Assembly (NCBI RefSeq): GCF_004015185.1 | Contig: NZ_CP025746.1 | Coordinates: forward strand, 4,233,776 to 4,297,775 | DNA from: Clostridium manihotivorum | GTDB lineage: Bacteria; Bacillota; Clostridia; Clostridiales; Clostridiaceae | DNA length: 64,000 nucleotides | Direction: 5' to 3' | In this document: positions 48,156 to 59,241 of the stretch, one piece after another | How positions within the stretch are numbered: position 1 is the first letter of the stretch | Layout of the letters: each line of letters starts with the position of its first letter | Made by a program: the position numbers and the translations under genes | The notes under the pieces: model-generated | What the model was told of the DNA's origin: nothing | The model's input: only the letters and a program-made list of their open reading frames with translations | The model's database searches: none

Positions 48156-48974
48156 CTAAAAAGCCATAAAGAATATTCTTATACCAACCAGTGCTAGTGC
48201 AACAGCAAGGCTTTTTATGATTGCTACTCCATGGATTTTTTTGGAAAGCTTTGCTCCAAGTTGTGCTCCAAATATAACTCCTAGTGCTAATGCTACGGTT
48301 TGAATTATACCTGGTTGAAGTACACCAGCTGATATATGTACAATGGTTCCAGATAAGGACATAACCGCAAGAACAAAATGGGAAGTTGCAGTTGCAATAT
48401 GCACAGGATAATTTAATATATTAACAAGAACAGGCACATGTATAATACCTCCCCCTATTCCTAATAGACTGGATATATATCCAACAAATATACTTATTAC
48501 TACACCTAAGATTGGATTATATGAAAATACATATTTTATTCCTTCTGCATCTACAAGAGTTCTTGTAACAAAACCTTTCTTAATAACATTTTCTTTATCA
48601 CTTTTTTCGTTTTTAGTTTTAACAATTAAAAAAATTGAAGCAGCTATTAGTAATATTCCAAATAAACCATTGAAGATATGTCTTGGAATATACGAAGTAG
48701 TAATAGCTCCAAGTATAGAACCAGGAATGGTAGCTATTGCAAAAATTATTCCTGATTTGTAATCAATTCGCTTCATTTTAGAATAAGCCGTACTTCCAGA
48801 TAACGCATTAAAAAACACAACAGCAAGAGATATACTTGTTATGGTTTCAGGTGTTTTATCAGGGTATAAAAGTAATAGTATAGGGGTTAATATAAATCCT
48901 CCACCAGCTCCTATTAATGTTCCAAATGTACCTACTAAAAAGCCTAATGGTGTTAACCATAAAAATTGTATCAT
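48156..48974 (-). CDS. TSUP-family permease (TauE/SafE)
   Basis: 272 residues from ATG at 48974, about eight membrane segments in two repeats. GFLVGTFGTLIGAGGGFILTP and the second half GYISSLLGIGGGIIHVP are the duplicated TSUP signature. The family moves sulfite, sulfoacetate, thiosulfate or other anions. It is divergent from the LysR gene with 162 bp between, the usual arrangement of a regulator and its target. Confidence 0.88.
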   Translation of the reverse strand: MIQFLWLTPLGFLVGTFGTLIGAGGGFILTPILLLLYPDKTPETITSISLAVVFFNALSGSTAYSKMKRIDYKSGIIFAIATIPGSILGAITTSYIPRHIFNGLFGILLIAASIFLIVKTKNEKSDKENVIKKGFVTRTLVDAEGIKYVFSYNPILGVVISIFVGYISSLLGIGGGIIHVPVLVNILNYPVHIATATSHFVLAVMSLSGTIVHISAGVLQPGIIQTVALALGVIFGAQLGAKLSKKIHGVAIIKSLAVALALVGIRIFFMAF

Positions 48975-49136
48975 AATAAAACCTTCTTCCTTAGATAATT
49001 AAACTATTGAAAATCCGTATATTAGTTTTTGTGACTAAACACCCTACACTTTAATTTTATATGTTAAGATTATATAAGTAAAATATTATTATTTTATAAT
49101 ATATATAAGGTTTTTATTATAGAAGAAGGTGCTAAA

Positions 49137-50036
49137 ATGACACTAAAACATTTAAGAATATTTGTAACTGTATGCAATTGCAATAGTGTAACTGCTGCTG
49201 CTGAAAAACTTTACCTTGCTCAACCCTCTGTAAGCCTGGCAATAAGAGAGTTAGAAGAACATTATTGTGTAAAGTTGTTTGATAGAATCTCTAAAAAAAT
49301 GTATTTAACAGAACCAGGAAAACAACTTTTAAATTATGCCAATCACATAGTATCTCTCTTTGATGAAATGGAATGCGAAATAAAAGATTGGGATTCAGCT
49401 GGCATATTAAGGATAGGCTCAAGCATAACTATTGGTAACTACTTATTACCTGAGTATATTCAAATATTTAAAGAAAAATATCCAAACATCAAAATGCAGG
49501 TTATCATCGATAACTCTGAAAAAATAGAACAAAATATAATGGCAAATCACATTGATTTTGGCTTAATTGAAGGTGTAGTACATAATCCGCATATTAACAG
49601 TCACACCTTTATGGAGGATGAACTTGTGTTAATCTGTGGTGTCAATCACCCATTGTCTAGCTTTAATGAAGTTGAAATTGAAATGCTTAAGGAGTATGAA
49701 TTTATTCTTCGGGAAAAAGGAAGCGGAGGAAGAGAACTCTTCGATAGTACTATGCTGCTGCATGGCATGGAGGTTAAGCCAATTTGGGAAAGTGTTAGCA
49801 ACCAAGCAATTATCAAAGCTGTAAGCGCTGGCTTGGGGCTTTCTGTCCTTCCTTACCTTCTAGTAAAGAAAGACTTAGAATCAGGAATTGTGAAACAGAT
49901 TAAAATTAAAGCTTTATCACTGAACCGCAAGTTCCACATTATCTACCATAAAAATAAATTTCTCACTACCTCTGCAAAAGAATTTATTGCTCTTTGTAAG
50001 ACACATACTGTTCCATTTGATATCATTGGAACGTAA
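49137..50036 (+). CDS. LysR-family transcriptional regulator
   Basis: 299 residues from ATG at 49137. N-terminal winged helix: MTLKHLRIFVTVC, VTAAAEKLYLAQPSVSLAIRELE; then the two-lobed effector domain. Close to CysL/YeiE-type regulators by length and motif. The divergent TSUP gene is the likely target, which would point to sulfur-compound or anion control. Confidence 0.9.
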   Translation: MTLKHLRIFVTVCNCNSVTAAAEKLYLAQPSVSLAIRELEEHYCVKLFDRISKKMYLTEPGKQLLNYANHIVSLFDEMECEIKDWDSAGILRIGSSITIGNYLLPEYIQIFKEKYPNIKMQVIIDNSEKIEQNIMANHIDFGLIEGVVHNPHINSHTFMEDELVLICGVNHPLSSFNEVEIEMLKEYEFILREKGSGGRELFDSTMLLHGMEVKPIWESVSNQAIIKAVSAGLGLSVLPYLLVKKDLESGIVKQIKIKALSLNRKFHIIYHKNKFLTTSAKEFIALCKTHTVPFDIIGT

Positions 50037-50227
50037 AAGGGTTACCTGCTATGTATATAGCCACATTGGGTTCAAACTGTACATTATTGCCTATTAATAC
50101 CTTGCCTACATTTAAAATGATGCAGTAATCGTTGTAAATCAATGATTTTAAATTTATAATGATATCATGTTATTTTTTGTATCTTACGTAAATAAACAGT
50201 AAAGATGATGATAAAGGAGGCATAGAA

Positions 50228-52858
50228 TTGAAAACTTTAAAAGAAACTGTATACGAATTCATAGAGCAAGAAGTTTTTAGTAAAGATGAAAATAGAAATG
50301 GCTTACAAACCAAGACCATTGCAGAATCTTTAGGTTTGCATCGTTCTAATGTAAGTGCTTTATTAAACGAGTTAGTAAAGGAAGGAAAACTGGCGAAAAC
50401 AACAACGAGACCGGTTTATTACAAGCCTCCTGAGCAAATTTATCAAGGTACAGAAAAGTCTTGCTTTACTCAATTGATTGGCTATAATGGCAGCTTAAGA
50501 AATGCCATTCAACTAGCGCAAGCTGCTATCCTTTATCCACGCTCCAGTTTAAATGTTTTACTTTCTTCTAAAACAGGCTGTGGAACTACTTATTTTGCTT
50601 CATTAATGTTTGAATTTGCTAAAGAAAAGAAAATTCTATCTAAAAATGCTCCTTATGTAAAAATTGATTGCCGTCATTATTCTAAAAATGTATCTGTATT
50701 AGACGATGAACTCTTTGGCGCCAAAGATGATTTAAGTAGTAGCTGCTTTGCAAAAGCTCAAGGAGGAATGCTTTTTATAGATAATGTTGATTTACTAGAT
50801 GCTAAACAGCAAAGCTGTCTTTTTAGGTTCCTGGATTCAGGTAAGATTTACTCAGAAGACAAATTAAAATCCTTAGATTGTAATGATCTATTCTTAGTAT
50901 TAGCCTGCGCCCCACAAAGCGGTTTACAAATCAATCGTATTATTCCTGTTACAATAGAGCTTCCTGAATTAAAAGATCGTTCTCTTGAGGAGCGCTTCGA
51001 TCTTATAAATCACTTTTTTCAGGTTGAAGCCTCAAACTCAGACCATTGCATAGAAGTAACCTCCGACTCCATTAAAGCCTTATTACTATCAGATTTTAAT
51101 TATAACGTTAAGGGCTTAGAACTGGATATTAAAGCCGCTTGTGCAAATGCTTATGTTCGAGTAGTTAATGAATCCGAGCAGAATATTTGTGTATGTGTCA
51201 ATGACTTTAAGACTCAAATAAAAAAGAGCATACTAAATCTAAAAAGTTACAATAATAAAATTGATATGCTCATAGGAAATAGAGATTCTATTATTTATGA
51301 TAAAAATATTGCTAATCAAGGATATTATGATACACATTATACAGTTGACATGTATTCTGAAATAAAGAAGCAGTATGATGAGTTGTCTAACCTAGGCATT
51401 ACTGACAGCGGAATCGAAAACGTTATGAATACTCACATCAGCAATTTATTTAAAAAGTATCGCTATTATAACGGCTTTGATGATTCGAATAATTTAGAGC
51501 AGCTTTCAAGAATTGTAGATTCAAGAATCATTGAAATGGTTAATGTTTTTTTGGATACCTGCAAAAAAGAGCTAGGAATAAACTACAAATCAAATATATT
51601 TTATGGGCTTTGTCTACATATTAATTCCTTACTAACCTTAAACCTATCGGAACAAAGAATAGACAATAATCAAGTCATAAAGATTGTTCAAGACTATCCA
51701 AAAGAATATGCTGCAAGTGTTCAGTTTGCAACGGTTTTAAAGGAAGTGTTTGGTTTAAACCTACCAATTCATGAAACTGTGCTGATTGCTATGTTTTTAA
51801 TTGAATCAGATGATAATAACGAGGAAGATCACCCTGTACTACTCTATATCATGCATGGAAGTCATACTGCTTCATCTTTAAAGGATGTTACAAATAGTTT
51901 AACCCATTGCCATAATGCATATAGTTACGACCTTGCTTTGGATGTCGGAACAAGACAAGCTATGGAAGAGATTAAAGCTCTTATTGAGAAAATTGATGGA
52001 GGAAAAGGTGTTATTGTTATATATGATATGGGCTCTATAAAGACAATGGTTGAAACCATTTCAGAAGAACTAGATGTAAAGATAAGATGTATCAATATTC
52101 CTGTTACTCTTATAGGCATTGATGTAGCAAGAAAATGTTCTATGGAAAGTGATATAGATTATGTATATCATATGGCCAACCTAGAAATTAATAACATGAA
52201 GAACTTTGAAAAGCATAATAACGTTATTGTAACACTTTGTCATACCGGTGAAGGTGGTGCAGCACAGTTAAAGCTGTATATCGATCAATACTCAAAGCTA
52301 GGTATGAAAACCATAGCTCTAGCAATATCTTCACGGAATGAACTACTAAAAGAAGTCCTCGCTCTTCAAAAAACTTATAATATTCATAGTTTTGTTGGTG
52401 CATATGATCCAAAGTTATTTGGTATTCCCTTCATATCTATTCAGAAAATTTTTGAAAGTTCTAAAGAGGACTTAGACCGTATATTGATGTTTGAGCCTGT
52501 AACTTCTCGTTCCATGGATTACAACCATGTATATAAATATCTAGGAGAACAGTTCAAATACACCTCAATTTCTAAGCTAAAAACTGTGCTTCCAAATATT
52601 ATTGATGAGTTCAGCCTGCTCTATTCCTTCACTGAAGATCAACGAGTTGGACTATTCATGCATCTCGCTTGCTTGGTTGAAAGACTCCTGGATGGTAAAT
52701 CAGTTAGTAACAACACTGACAGAAGCAAGATTATTTCTGTATTTACAGAGGACTATCAAACGGTTGTAAAAGTCTTAAAGAACTTAGAAAAGACCTTCAA
52801 AGTCATAATAGACGACAATGAAATTGCAACCATTATCATGATTATAAAGAAAATATAA
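50228..52858 (+). CDS. LevR-type PTS transcriptional regulator with atypical AAA+ domain
   Basis: 876 residues from TTG at 50228 after AAAGGAGG. Domains in order: N-terminal helix-turn-helix (about 1-75), AAA+ domain (80-310), PRD1 (about 410-520), mannose-type EIIA domain with MHGSHTASS (about 540-670), then PRD2 near the C-terminus. The expected Walker A lysine is missing (SKTGCGTTYF) and the GAFTGA loop that contacts sigma-54 is replaced by KDDLSSSCF. It therefore may not activate sigma-54 promoters like LevR. It lies upstream of the beta-glucoside PTS genes, its likely targets. Confidence 0.87.
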   Translation: MKTLKETVYEFIEQEVFSKDENRNGLQTKTIAESLGLHRSNVSALLNELVKEGKLAKTTTRPVYYKPPEQIYQGTEKSCFTQLIGYNGSLRNAIQLAQAAILYPRSSLNVLLSSKTGCGTTYFASLMFEFAKEKKILSKNAPYVKIDCRHYSKNVSVLDDELFGAKDDLSSSCFAKAQGGMLFIDNVDLLDAKQQSCLFRFLDSGKIYSEDKLKSLDCNDLFLVLACAPQSGLQINRIIPVTIELPELKDRSLEERFDLINHFFQVEASNSDHCIEVTSDSIKALLLSDFNYNVKGLELDIKAACANAYVRVVNESEQNICVCVNDFKTQIKKSILNLKSYNNKIDMLIGNRDSIIYDKNIANQGYYDTHYTVDMYSEIKKQYDELSNLGITDSGIENVMNTHISNLFKKYRYYNGFDDSNNLEQLSRIVDSRIIEMVNVFLDTCKKELGINYKSNIFYGLCLHINSLLTLNLSEQRIDNNQVIKIVQDYPKEYAASVQFATVLKEVFGLNLPIHETVLIAMFLIESDDNNEEDHPVLLYIMHGSHTASSLKDVTNSLTHCHNAYSYDLALDVGTRQAMEEIKALIEKIDGGKGVIVIYDMGSIKTMVETISEELDVKIRCINIPVTLIGIDVARKCSMESDIDYVYHMANLEINNMKNFEKHNNVIVTLCHTGEGGAAQLKLYIDQYSKLGMKTIALAISSRNELLKEVLALQKTYNIHSFVGAYDPKLFGIPFISIQKIFESSKEDLDRILMFEPVTSRSMDYNHVYKYLGEQFKYTSISKLKTVLPNIIDEFSLLYSFTEDQRVGLFMHLACLVERLLDGKSVSNNTDRSKIISVFTEDYQTVVKVLKNLEKTFKVIIDDNEIATIIMIIKKI

Positions 52859-52915
52859 GGATTTTTAATTTCAATAATATTATTAAACATATCCAAAATG
52901 CTAATAAATTTAGCA

Positions 52916-52956
52916 AAAAGAAAGGCCTCCTGAAGCTTGTACAGGAGGCCTTTGAA
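52916..52956. terminator. Bidirectional terminator between regulator and DUF3284 gene
   Basis: Perfect 12-bp stem AAAGGCCTCCTG/CAGGAGGCCTTT with 9-nt loop between two convergent genes. Confidence 0.9.
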
Positions 52957-52961
52957 GTTTC

Positions 52962-53468
52962 TTAAACCCTATCTGATTTCTTTGAAAATAAATTTGTTAG
53001 CTGCTGATGCTCTAATGGCTTTGGTTTAACAGGTTCTACTATTCCTTCTCTAAGATTGGTTATCTTTTTTTCAATATCATAGAGAGTATCTGTCATCCTT
53101 CCGTAGTAAACTGCTTCACTAAACATCCTCATTATCTTGTTATGTTTTTCCTTCTCAAAGCTTTCAATATTCTGATTAAATATGATTCTTAAGCCTTCGT
53201 CTACTACTTCAGTTTCATAGGAAATTGTAATTGTGTCCATCAAGGATTTGATTTGTGCCTTGTAAAACTCCCCTCTTTTATACTCTAATATGGTTATATC
53301 AATACGAGTATGGGCGTTGTTATCATATTTTGAATATCTCAGTCCTTTCTTTATATCTTCTACGCTTAGTTCCTTACCCGAAGATTGATAAATATTAGAT
53401 AAGAGATCGTTTTCAAGAAAATCATAAAATTCTTTTTCATTTATTTTTAATATTCTTGTTAGTTTCAT
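52962..53468 (-). CDS. DUF3284 protein
   Basis: 168 residues from ATG at 53468, the family's usual start (MKLTRILKINEKEFYDFLE). DUF3284 proteins recur beside lactose/cellobiose PTS operons in Firmicutes, with unknown function. Here the gene is convergent with the regulator and divergent from the PTS operon, sharing the 410-bp promoter region. Confidence 0.82.
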   Translation of the reverse strand: MKLTRILKINEKEFYDFLENDLLSNIYQSSGKELSVEDIKKGLRYSKYDNNAHTRIDITILEYKRGEFYKAQIKSLMDTITISYETEVVDEGLRIIFNQNIESFEKEKHNKIMRMFSEAVYYGRMTDTLYDIEKKITNLREGIVEPVKPKPLEHQQLTNLFSKKSDRV

Positions 53469-53880
53469 GGACACATTATAGCATAGCATCTGGAAAATAA
53501 AAACATTATATTTCCATATTAAAATTAATTTTCAGATTAAGAAAATTTTCATATTTAAGACTTACTATATTATACAATTGGTATATCCTAAAAATTATAT
53601 TTTTACGAAATTACAAAAATGTAAAAAATTATACGTTATAAATAGACCAATTATACACTATATAAAAAAAGCAATAAAATATTATACACTAAATCGCCAA
53701 TTTCAAGATTAAGCTTAATTTTATTAAAAACAAGTGTATTTCTATAAATATACTAAATAAATACTGTATAAAAGTGTTTACAGGCCTTCATGTAATCGTT
53801 TTGACAACAGTTTTTTTATACACTAAAATGAAATCAATCCAAGAACAAAAATACACAAAAAGGAAAAGGAGGAATATCCT
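53469..53880. promoter_or_regulatory. Divergent promoter region of the PTS locus
   Basis: Very AT-rich. TTATACACTA occurs three times in direct orientation at 53651-53660, 53682-53691 and 53816-53825. These are candidate sites for the LevR-type regulator. No TGGCAC-N-TTGC sigma-54 element is visible. No gene. Confidence 0.55.
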
Positions 53881-54189
53881 GTGGACGAAGAAAATGATTT
53901 AGTATCAATGACAATTATCGCCAATTCAGGTGATGCACGTTCTTTTGCATTTCAAGCTTTGGAGGAAGCTAAGACAGGAAACTTTGAAAAAGCAGAGGAG
54001 CTCTTAGCCAAATCTGATGAATCAGCAAGTCTAGCTCATAAAGCCCAAACAGAATTATTGTTCAAAGAAGCCAATGGCTATAAGCAAGATATTAACGTAT
54101 TACTTGTTCATTCTCAAGATCATTTAATGACAAGCATGCTTGCCAATGAGCTTATTAAAGAAATTATTTTATTATACAAAAACAAATAA
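53881..54189 (+). CDS. PTS lactose/cellobiose-family IIA component
   Basis: 102 residues from GTG at 53881 with AAAGGAGG upstream. The helical IIA fold is shown by SMTIIANSGDARSFAFQAL and the phosphorylated His in LLVHSQDHLMTS. First gene of the IIA-IIB-IIC operon; transfers phosphate from HPr to IIB. Confidence 0.9.
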   Translation: MDEENDLVSMTIIANSGDARSFAFQALEEAKTGNFEKAEELLAKSDESASLAHKAQTELLFKEANGYKQDINVLLVHSQDHLMTSMLANELIKEIILLYKNK

Positions 54190-54207
54190 ATTAGGGGGAT
54201 GGAATAT

Positions 54208-54507
54208 ATGAAAATCTTATTAGTATGTGCTGGTGGAATGTCAACAAGTATTCTAATGAAAAAAATGGAGAGCTTCTGGAAGGAAGCTGGAGAAGAGCTT
54301 GATATTAAGGCAGTAGGCTTAGCTGAGTACCAAGATGTATACCAAAATTATGACATTGTTATGGTAGGTCCTCAAGTATCCTATCGTTTAAAAGAAGTAA
54401 AGGAAAATACCGGACTTCCCTGTGCTGCAATTCAATCCTTTGATTACGCTGTTGCAAATTGTCCTAATATCATGAAGTTAGCTCAAAAGCTATACGCTGA
54501 AAAATAA
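54208..54507 (+). CDS. PTS lactose/cellobiose-family IIB component
   Basis: 99 residues from ATG at 54208, 9 bases after GGGGG; an ATG 9 bases earlier is too close to that site. MKILLVCAGGMSTSILMKKM holds the phosphocysteine P-loop. Passes phosphate to the sugar during uptake by IIC. Confidence 0.9.
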   Translation: MKILLVCAGGMSTSILMKKMESFWKEAGEELDIKAVGLAEYQDVYQNYDIVMVGPQVSYRLKEVKENTGLPCAAIQSFDYAVANCPNIMKLAQKLYAEK

Positions 54508-54526
54508 TAGAATAAGGAGAGGTAAA

Positions 54527-55816
54527 ATGGAACAGTTATTTGAAAGTAAATTTATGATCAAACTACAAGACTTTGGTCAAAAGCTAGGCAGTAACAAATT
54601 CCTATCTGCCTTGCAGGCTGCTATGATGTCCTTAATGGGTATCATAATGGTTGGTGCCATATCACAAATTATTTGCTCAATAGGCAGCGAAACCATGTTA
54701 AATCTATTTTCTTCAAAGAGTAAAATTTATGCAATCTTCTATTTACCTTATCAATTTACAATGAATTCCTTATCTTTATGGGTTGTTGCATTATTTGCCT
54801 TCAACTATGCAAAAAATTTAAAGATGAAGTCTCCTATTATGAATGCAGTTGATGCCTTGGTTTGCTTCTTATTAGTAGCTGGAGCTTTAACTACAAGTGA
54901 AGCAGGAGTTACATCTATTAACATGACTTATCTTGGAGCTCAAGGTATGTTTATTGGCTTTCTCGTTGTATTTATGTCTGTTCACATTGAAAAATTCTGT
55001 GCGGATAGAAACATACGTATCAAAATGCCAGATGTGGTTCCTCCATTCTTACAAGATGGTTTTTCATCAATTTTGCCCTTACTATTCAGTGCTATTATTT
55101 TCTTAGCTATTTCTACCGCTGTATCTGTAGGTACAGGAGGAGCTTATAATGTTTGCTCAGGCTTTATGGCCTTATTAGGTGTTCCATTAAATGCTTTAAC
55201 ATCAGTTCCAGGTATGTTCATTCTTTGTATTTTTGGTGCACTGTTATGGTGCTTTGGTATTCATGGTACTATGATTTTAGTTCCAATTATCATGCCTTTA
55301 GGTATCCAAGCCGCAGTTGCCAATGGTGCAGCCCATGCAGCTGGTAAGCCACTCGTATTCTATCCAGTAGCACTCTTTGGTGCAATGGCTATTTGCGGAG
55401 GGACAGGTAATACTCTACCGCTTGCACTTATGGGACTACGCTCCAAATCAAAACAAATCAATGCAGTTGCAAAAATCTCTGCAGTTCCTGGATGGTTTGG
55501 AATTAACGAACCTATGACCTTTGGTATGCCAATTATGTATAATCCTATCCTTTGTATACCTTATGTATTAAATATTCCATTTGTTATGATATGTACCTAT
55601 CTAGGCTATAAATTCGGCTTCTTACAACCAGCATGGATCTCTATTTCAGCCTTGCTTCCAATGGGCTTTGGCCAATATTTATCCACTCTTAGATGGCAAA
55701 ATGCAATTTGGGATTATTTGATGTTAATACCTGCTGCTATTATTTGGTACCCATTCTTTAAGATTTATGAAAAGCAATTAATTGCTAAAGAACAGGCAGC
55801 ATTAGTTGAAGTATAG
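54527..55816 (+). CDS. PTS cellobiose-type IIC permease
   Basis: 429 residues from ATG at 54527 after AAGGAG. About ten membrane segments, with the IIC signature GWFGINEPMTFGMPI near residue 325. Together with the upstream IIA and IIB it should import a beta-glucoside such as cellobiose as the 6-phosphate. Confidence 0.9.
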   Translation: MEQLFESKFMIKLQDFGQKLGSNKFLSALQAAMMSLMGIIMVGAISQIICSIGSETMLNLFSSKSKIYAIFYLPYQFTMNSLSLWVVALFAFNYAKNLKMKSPIMNAVDALVCFLLVAGALTTSEAGVTSINMTYLGAQGMFIGFLVVFMSVHIEKFCADRNIRIKMPDVVPPFLQDGFSSILPLLFSAIIFLAISTAVSVGTGGAYNVCSGFMALLGVPLNALTSVPGMFILCIFGALLWCFGIHGTMILVPIIMPLGIQAAVANGAAHAAGKPLVFYPVALFGAMAICGGTGNTLPLALMGLRSKSKQINAVAKISAVPGWFGINEPMTFGMPIMYNPILCIPYVLNIPFVMICTYLGYKFGFLQPAWISISALLPMGFGQYLSTLRWQNAIWDYLMLIPAAIIWYPFFKIYEKQLIAKEQAALVEV

Positions 55817-55823
55817 TAAAAGT

Positions 55824-56003
55824 TTATAAAATTTGAATAAGTGCCAGCGAATCAGGATATACCCCTTCAAATACAAGATTATTTTCATAATCCTCAGGTT
55901 TTTGAGCGATAAATTGAAAATATATCTTTAGTAATGAATGGTGTGAGTCTAAAAGCTGGTACTTTTTAAGATTACTAGAAAGCGAAATATTATGGATTTT
56001 CTC
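55824..56003 (-). pseudogene. C-terminal fragment of an unidentified gene
   Basis: A minus-strand frame of 59 codons with no start reads ...NLKKYQLLDSHHSLLKIYFQ..., then FEGVYPDSLALIQIL and a stop. Composition and codon use look coding. It lies antisense between celB-like and GH1 genes, so the operon was probably rearranged here. Family not recognised. Confidence 0.45.
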
Positions 56004-56149
56004 TCAGTAATATTGGGCCTATGATATTCCTACTTATAAGATCCCTGACATCACAGCTGTTTTCCCTTATTAATCTGAATTTATTATGTCTATTGGTATA
56101 AAGAAGTGATTAAGTAAAATATTAAAAATTATAGATGGAGGTAAAATAA

Positions 56150-57631
<1,482 letters not shown>

Positions 57632-57638
57632 TAGAGTC

Positions 57639-57690
57639 ATAAGCTTAGTTTTATTCCTTGAGGTTTAATTCTAAGCTTATCTCATTTAGT
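57639..57690 (+). terminator. Terminator after the GH1 gene
   Basis: ATAAGCTTAG/CTAAGCTTAT stem, 22-nt loop, short T-tract. Confidence 0.6.
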
Positions 57691-57799
57691 ATAGCTGTTC
57701 CTTAAATTATAATTTTCTAATAAAAAACATTAAAACCCTAATCTTTCGTATATTATATACTAAAGAATAATAATGGGACCAAATTCAAGTGTTAAATTC

Positions 57800-58264
57800 T
57801 TAGTACCTAGCCGTAATCATTTTTAGTTTCAATTTGTCAAAGCATTTACTTGCTTCATAAACATCATGATTGCATGGTGGCTCAACAGGATTCAAGATTT
57901 CAATTACAAACTTAGAAAAAACACAGTCCATTATGTATTGTAGTTCATTTAATGTAGATGTTTTCTTACAACATTGAAGATAAATATTCAAATTGTCAAA
58001 TCGACTTTCTGCATAGCATCTGCTCATCATTTCTTGCCAAAGCTCTTCGCTAATATTAGCTCCACAATGTGAACATTTAACTAACTCAAAATTACTACCG
58101 CAATCAATAAATGTTGTATTTTCAAAACCCTCCCAGGATATACTATCCGCTTTAATATATGTCTTTAGTATATTCACTGCTCCATCAATAGCTTTGGTGT
58201 CACTAGGAAAAAAATTATGACTTTCTGGTATTATTTTATATATAGTGTCTGCCAATAGAATCAC
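57800..58264 (-). CDS. Hypothetical zinc-ribbon-like protein
   Basis: 154 residues; GAGGTGATT precedes the start. CSHCGANISEELW near residue 78 and a CC pair at 112-113 suggest a metal site. The size, acidic composition and isolation resemble immunity-type or stand-alone regulatory proteins, but I do not recognise a family. Confidence 0.6.
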   Translation of the reverse strand: MILLADTIYKIIPESHNFFPSDTKAIDGAVNILKTYIKADSISWEGFENTTFIDCGSNFELVKCSHCGANISEELWQEMMSRCYAESRFDNLNIYLQCCKKTSTLNELQYIMDCVFSKFVIEILNPVEPPCNHDVYEASKCFDKLKLKMITARY

Positions 58265-58650
58265 CTCATGAAAAAATATTATGCATTAATTTCTTTAATA
58301 TCCTTAATAATAGCAATTTATCACATTTTAATTATGAATACTACTACTCAAATATAGCTAAGTAAATAAACTGAATTTGCTTCTAACCCGCATGTTTGCA
58401 ATAAATTCTTATATTGTTTTATTCTTATATTCTCATATTCTCATATTCTTATATTGTTATATTGCTATGTTTTTATATTTTTATATTTTTATATTTTGAC
58501 AAATTGCAATAACAAATTGAACTAATTTCTATTTATGACCTAAACACTTGTATTTACTTAGAAAATGTATGTTAAACTTTTATTAGGTAAAACTTGCTAG
58601 AAGACGTTGCTTTGTAGTTAAGCTTATTTTATAAAATGGAGATGATAGTA
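58265..58650. other. Intergenic region with an 8-bp tandem array
   Basis: Nine 8-bp units at 58423-58494 followed directly by TTTGACAA. A 29-codon hydrophobic frame at 58268-58357 lacks a ribosome binding site and is not called. Confidence 0.6.
58423..58494 (+). repeat. Nine-unit 8-bp tandem repeat upstream of the Nudix gene
   Basis: Units follow T-N-N-T/C-A-T-A-T (TCTTATAT, TCTCATAT, TGTTATAT, TTTTATAT, one TGCTATGT). The array ends at a TTGACA-like -35 element about 150 bp before the Nudix start. Confidence 0.85.
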
Positions 58651-59049
58651 ATGAAAAAACTAATAAAGGTTGTTGGGGCCATCATAGAGAATGAAAACCA
58701 TGAGATACTTTGTGCCCTTCGCTCACCTAATATGAATATGCCAAATCTTTGGGAGTTTCCTGGCGGTAAACTAGAAAACGGTGAAAGCTTTAAAGAAGCT
58801 ATTGAAAGAGAAATCCGGGAGGAATTAGATTGTGGTGTTGAGTTCTTAGAGGTTTTTAATGACACTACTCATGAATACGATCCTTTTATTGTTAACCTTA
58901 TAACAGTGAAATGCAAACTGCTTTCTGGAACTCCTAAAGCATTGGAACACTCCAAACTGATATGGCTAAAAAGAGATAACCTTATTTCATTAAGATGGGC
59001 TCCTGCTGATATTCCTGCAGTTGATCAGTTGATAGCGGAAAAGATATAA
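58651..59049 (+). CDS. Nudix hydrolase, MutT-like 8-oxo-dGTP diphosphatase
   Basis: 132 residues from ATG at 58651, with GGAGATGAT upstream; the frame extends 5 codons earlier. The Nudix box GGKLENGESFKEAIEREI continues REELDCGV, matching GX5EX7REUXEEXGU in full. KVVGAIIENENHEILCALRS is typical of the MutT branch. Likely removes oxidised nucleotides. Confidence 0.88.
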   Translation: MKKLIKVVGAIIENENHEILCALRSPNMNMPNLWEFPGGKLENGESFKEAIEREIREELDCGVEFLEVFNDTTHEYDPFIVNLITVKCKLLSGTPKALEHSKLIWLKRDNLISLRWAPADIPAVDQLIAEKI

Positions 59050-59087
59050 AAATATCTTCTCGTGGCTTTATCCCTTCACGTAACATT

Positions 59088-59147
59088 CCTAAAAGGCTTA
59101 AATGGACTAGCTTACAGATTTCAGCTGGTTGATTTAAGCCTTATAGG
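59088..59147. terminator. Long hairpin after the Nudix gene
   Basis: CCTAAAAGGCTTAAAT pairs with ATTTAAGCCTTATAGG with one mismatch, around a 28-nt loop. No clear T-tract, so terminator function is uncertain. Confidence 0.5.
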
Positions 59148-59241
59148 AAATTATTGTAATTCTATTATTTCAACTATACTCTAACTTCTTTGAATTCATC
59201 ATGCCTGTTTATCTAACAGCTTGTTTCTTCATTAAATCCCA

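Noticed and set aside
53469..53880. Sigma-54 promoter for the PTS operon
   Set aside because: No TGGCAC-N5-TTGC-like element was found by eye in the whole region.
58268..58357. 29-codon hydrophobic plus-strand frame starting ATGAAAAAATATTATGC
   Set aside because: No ribosome binding site; the sequence before it serves the divergent gene at 57800-58264.
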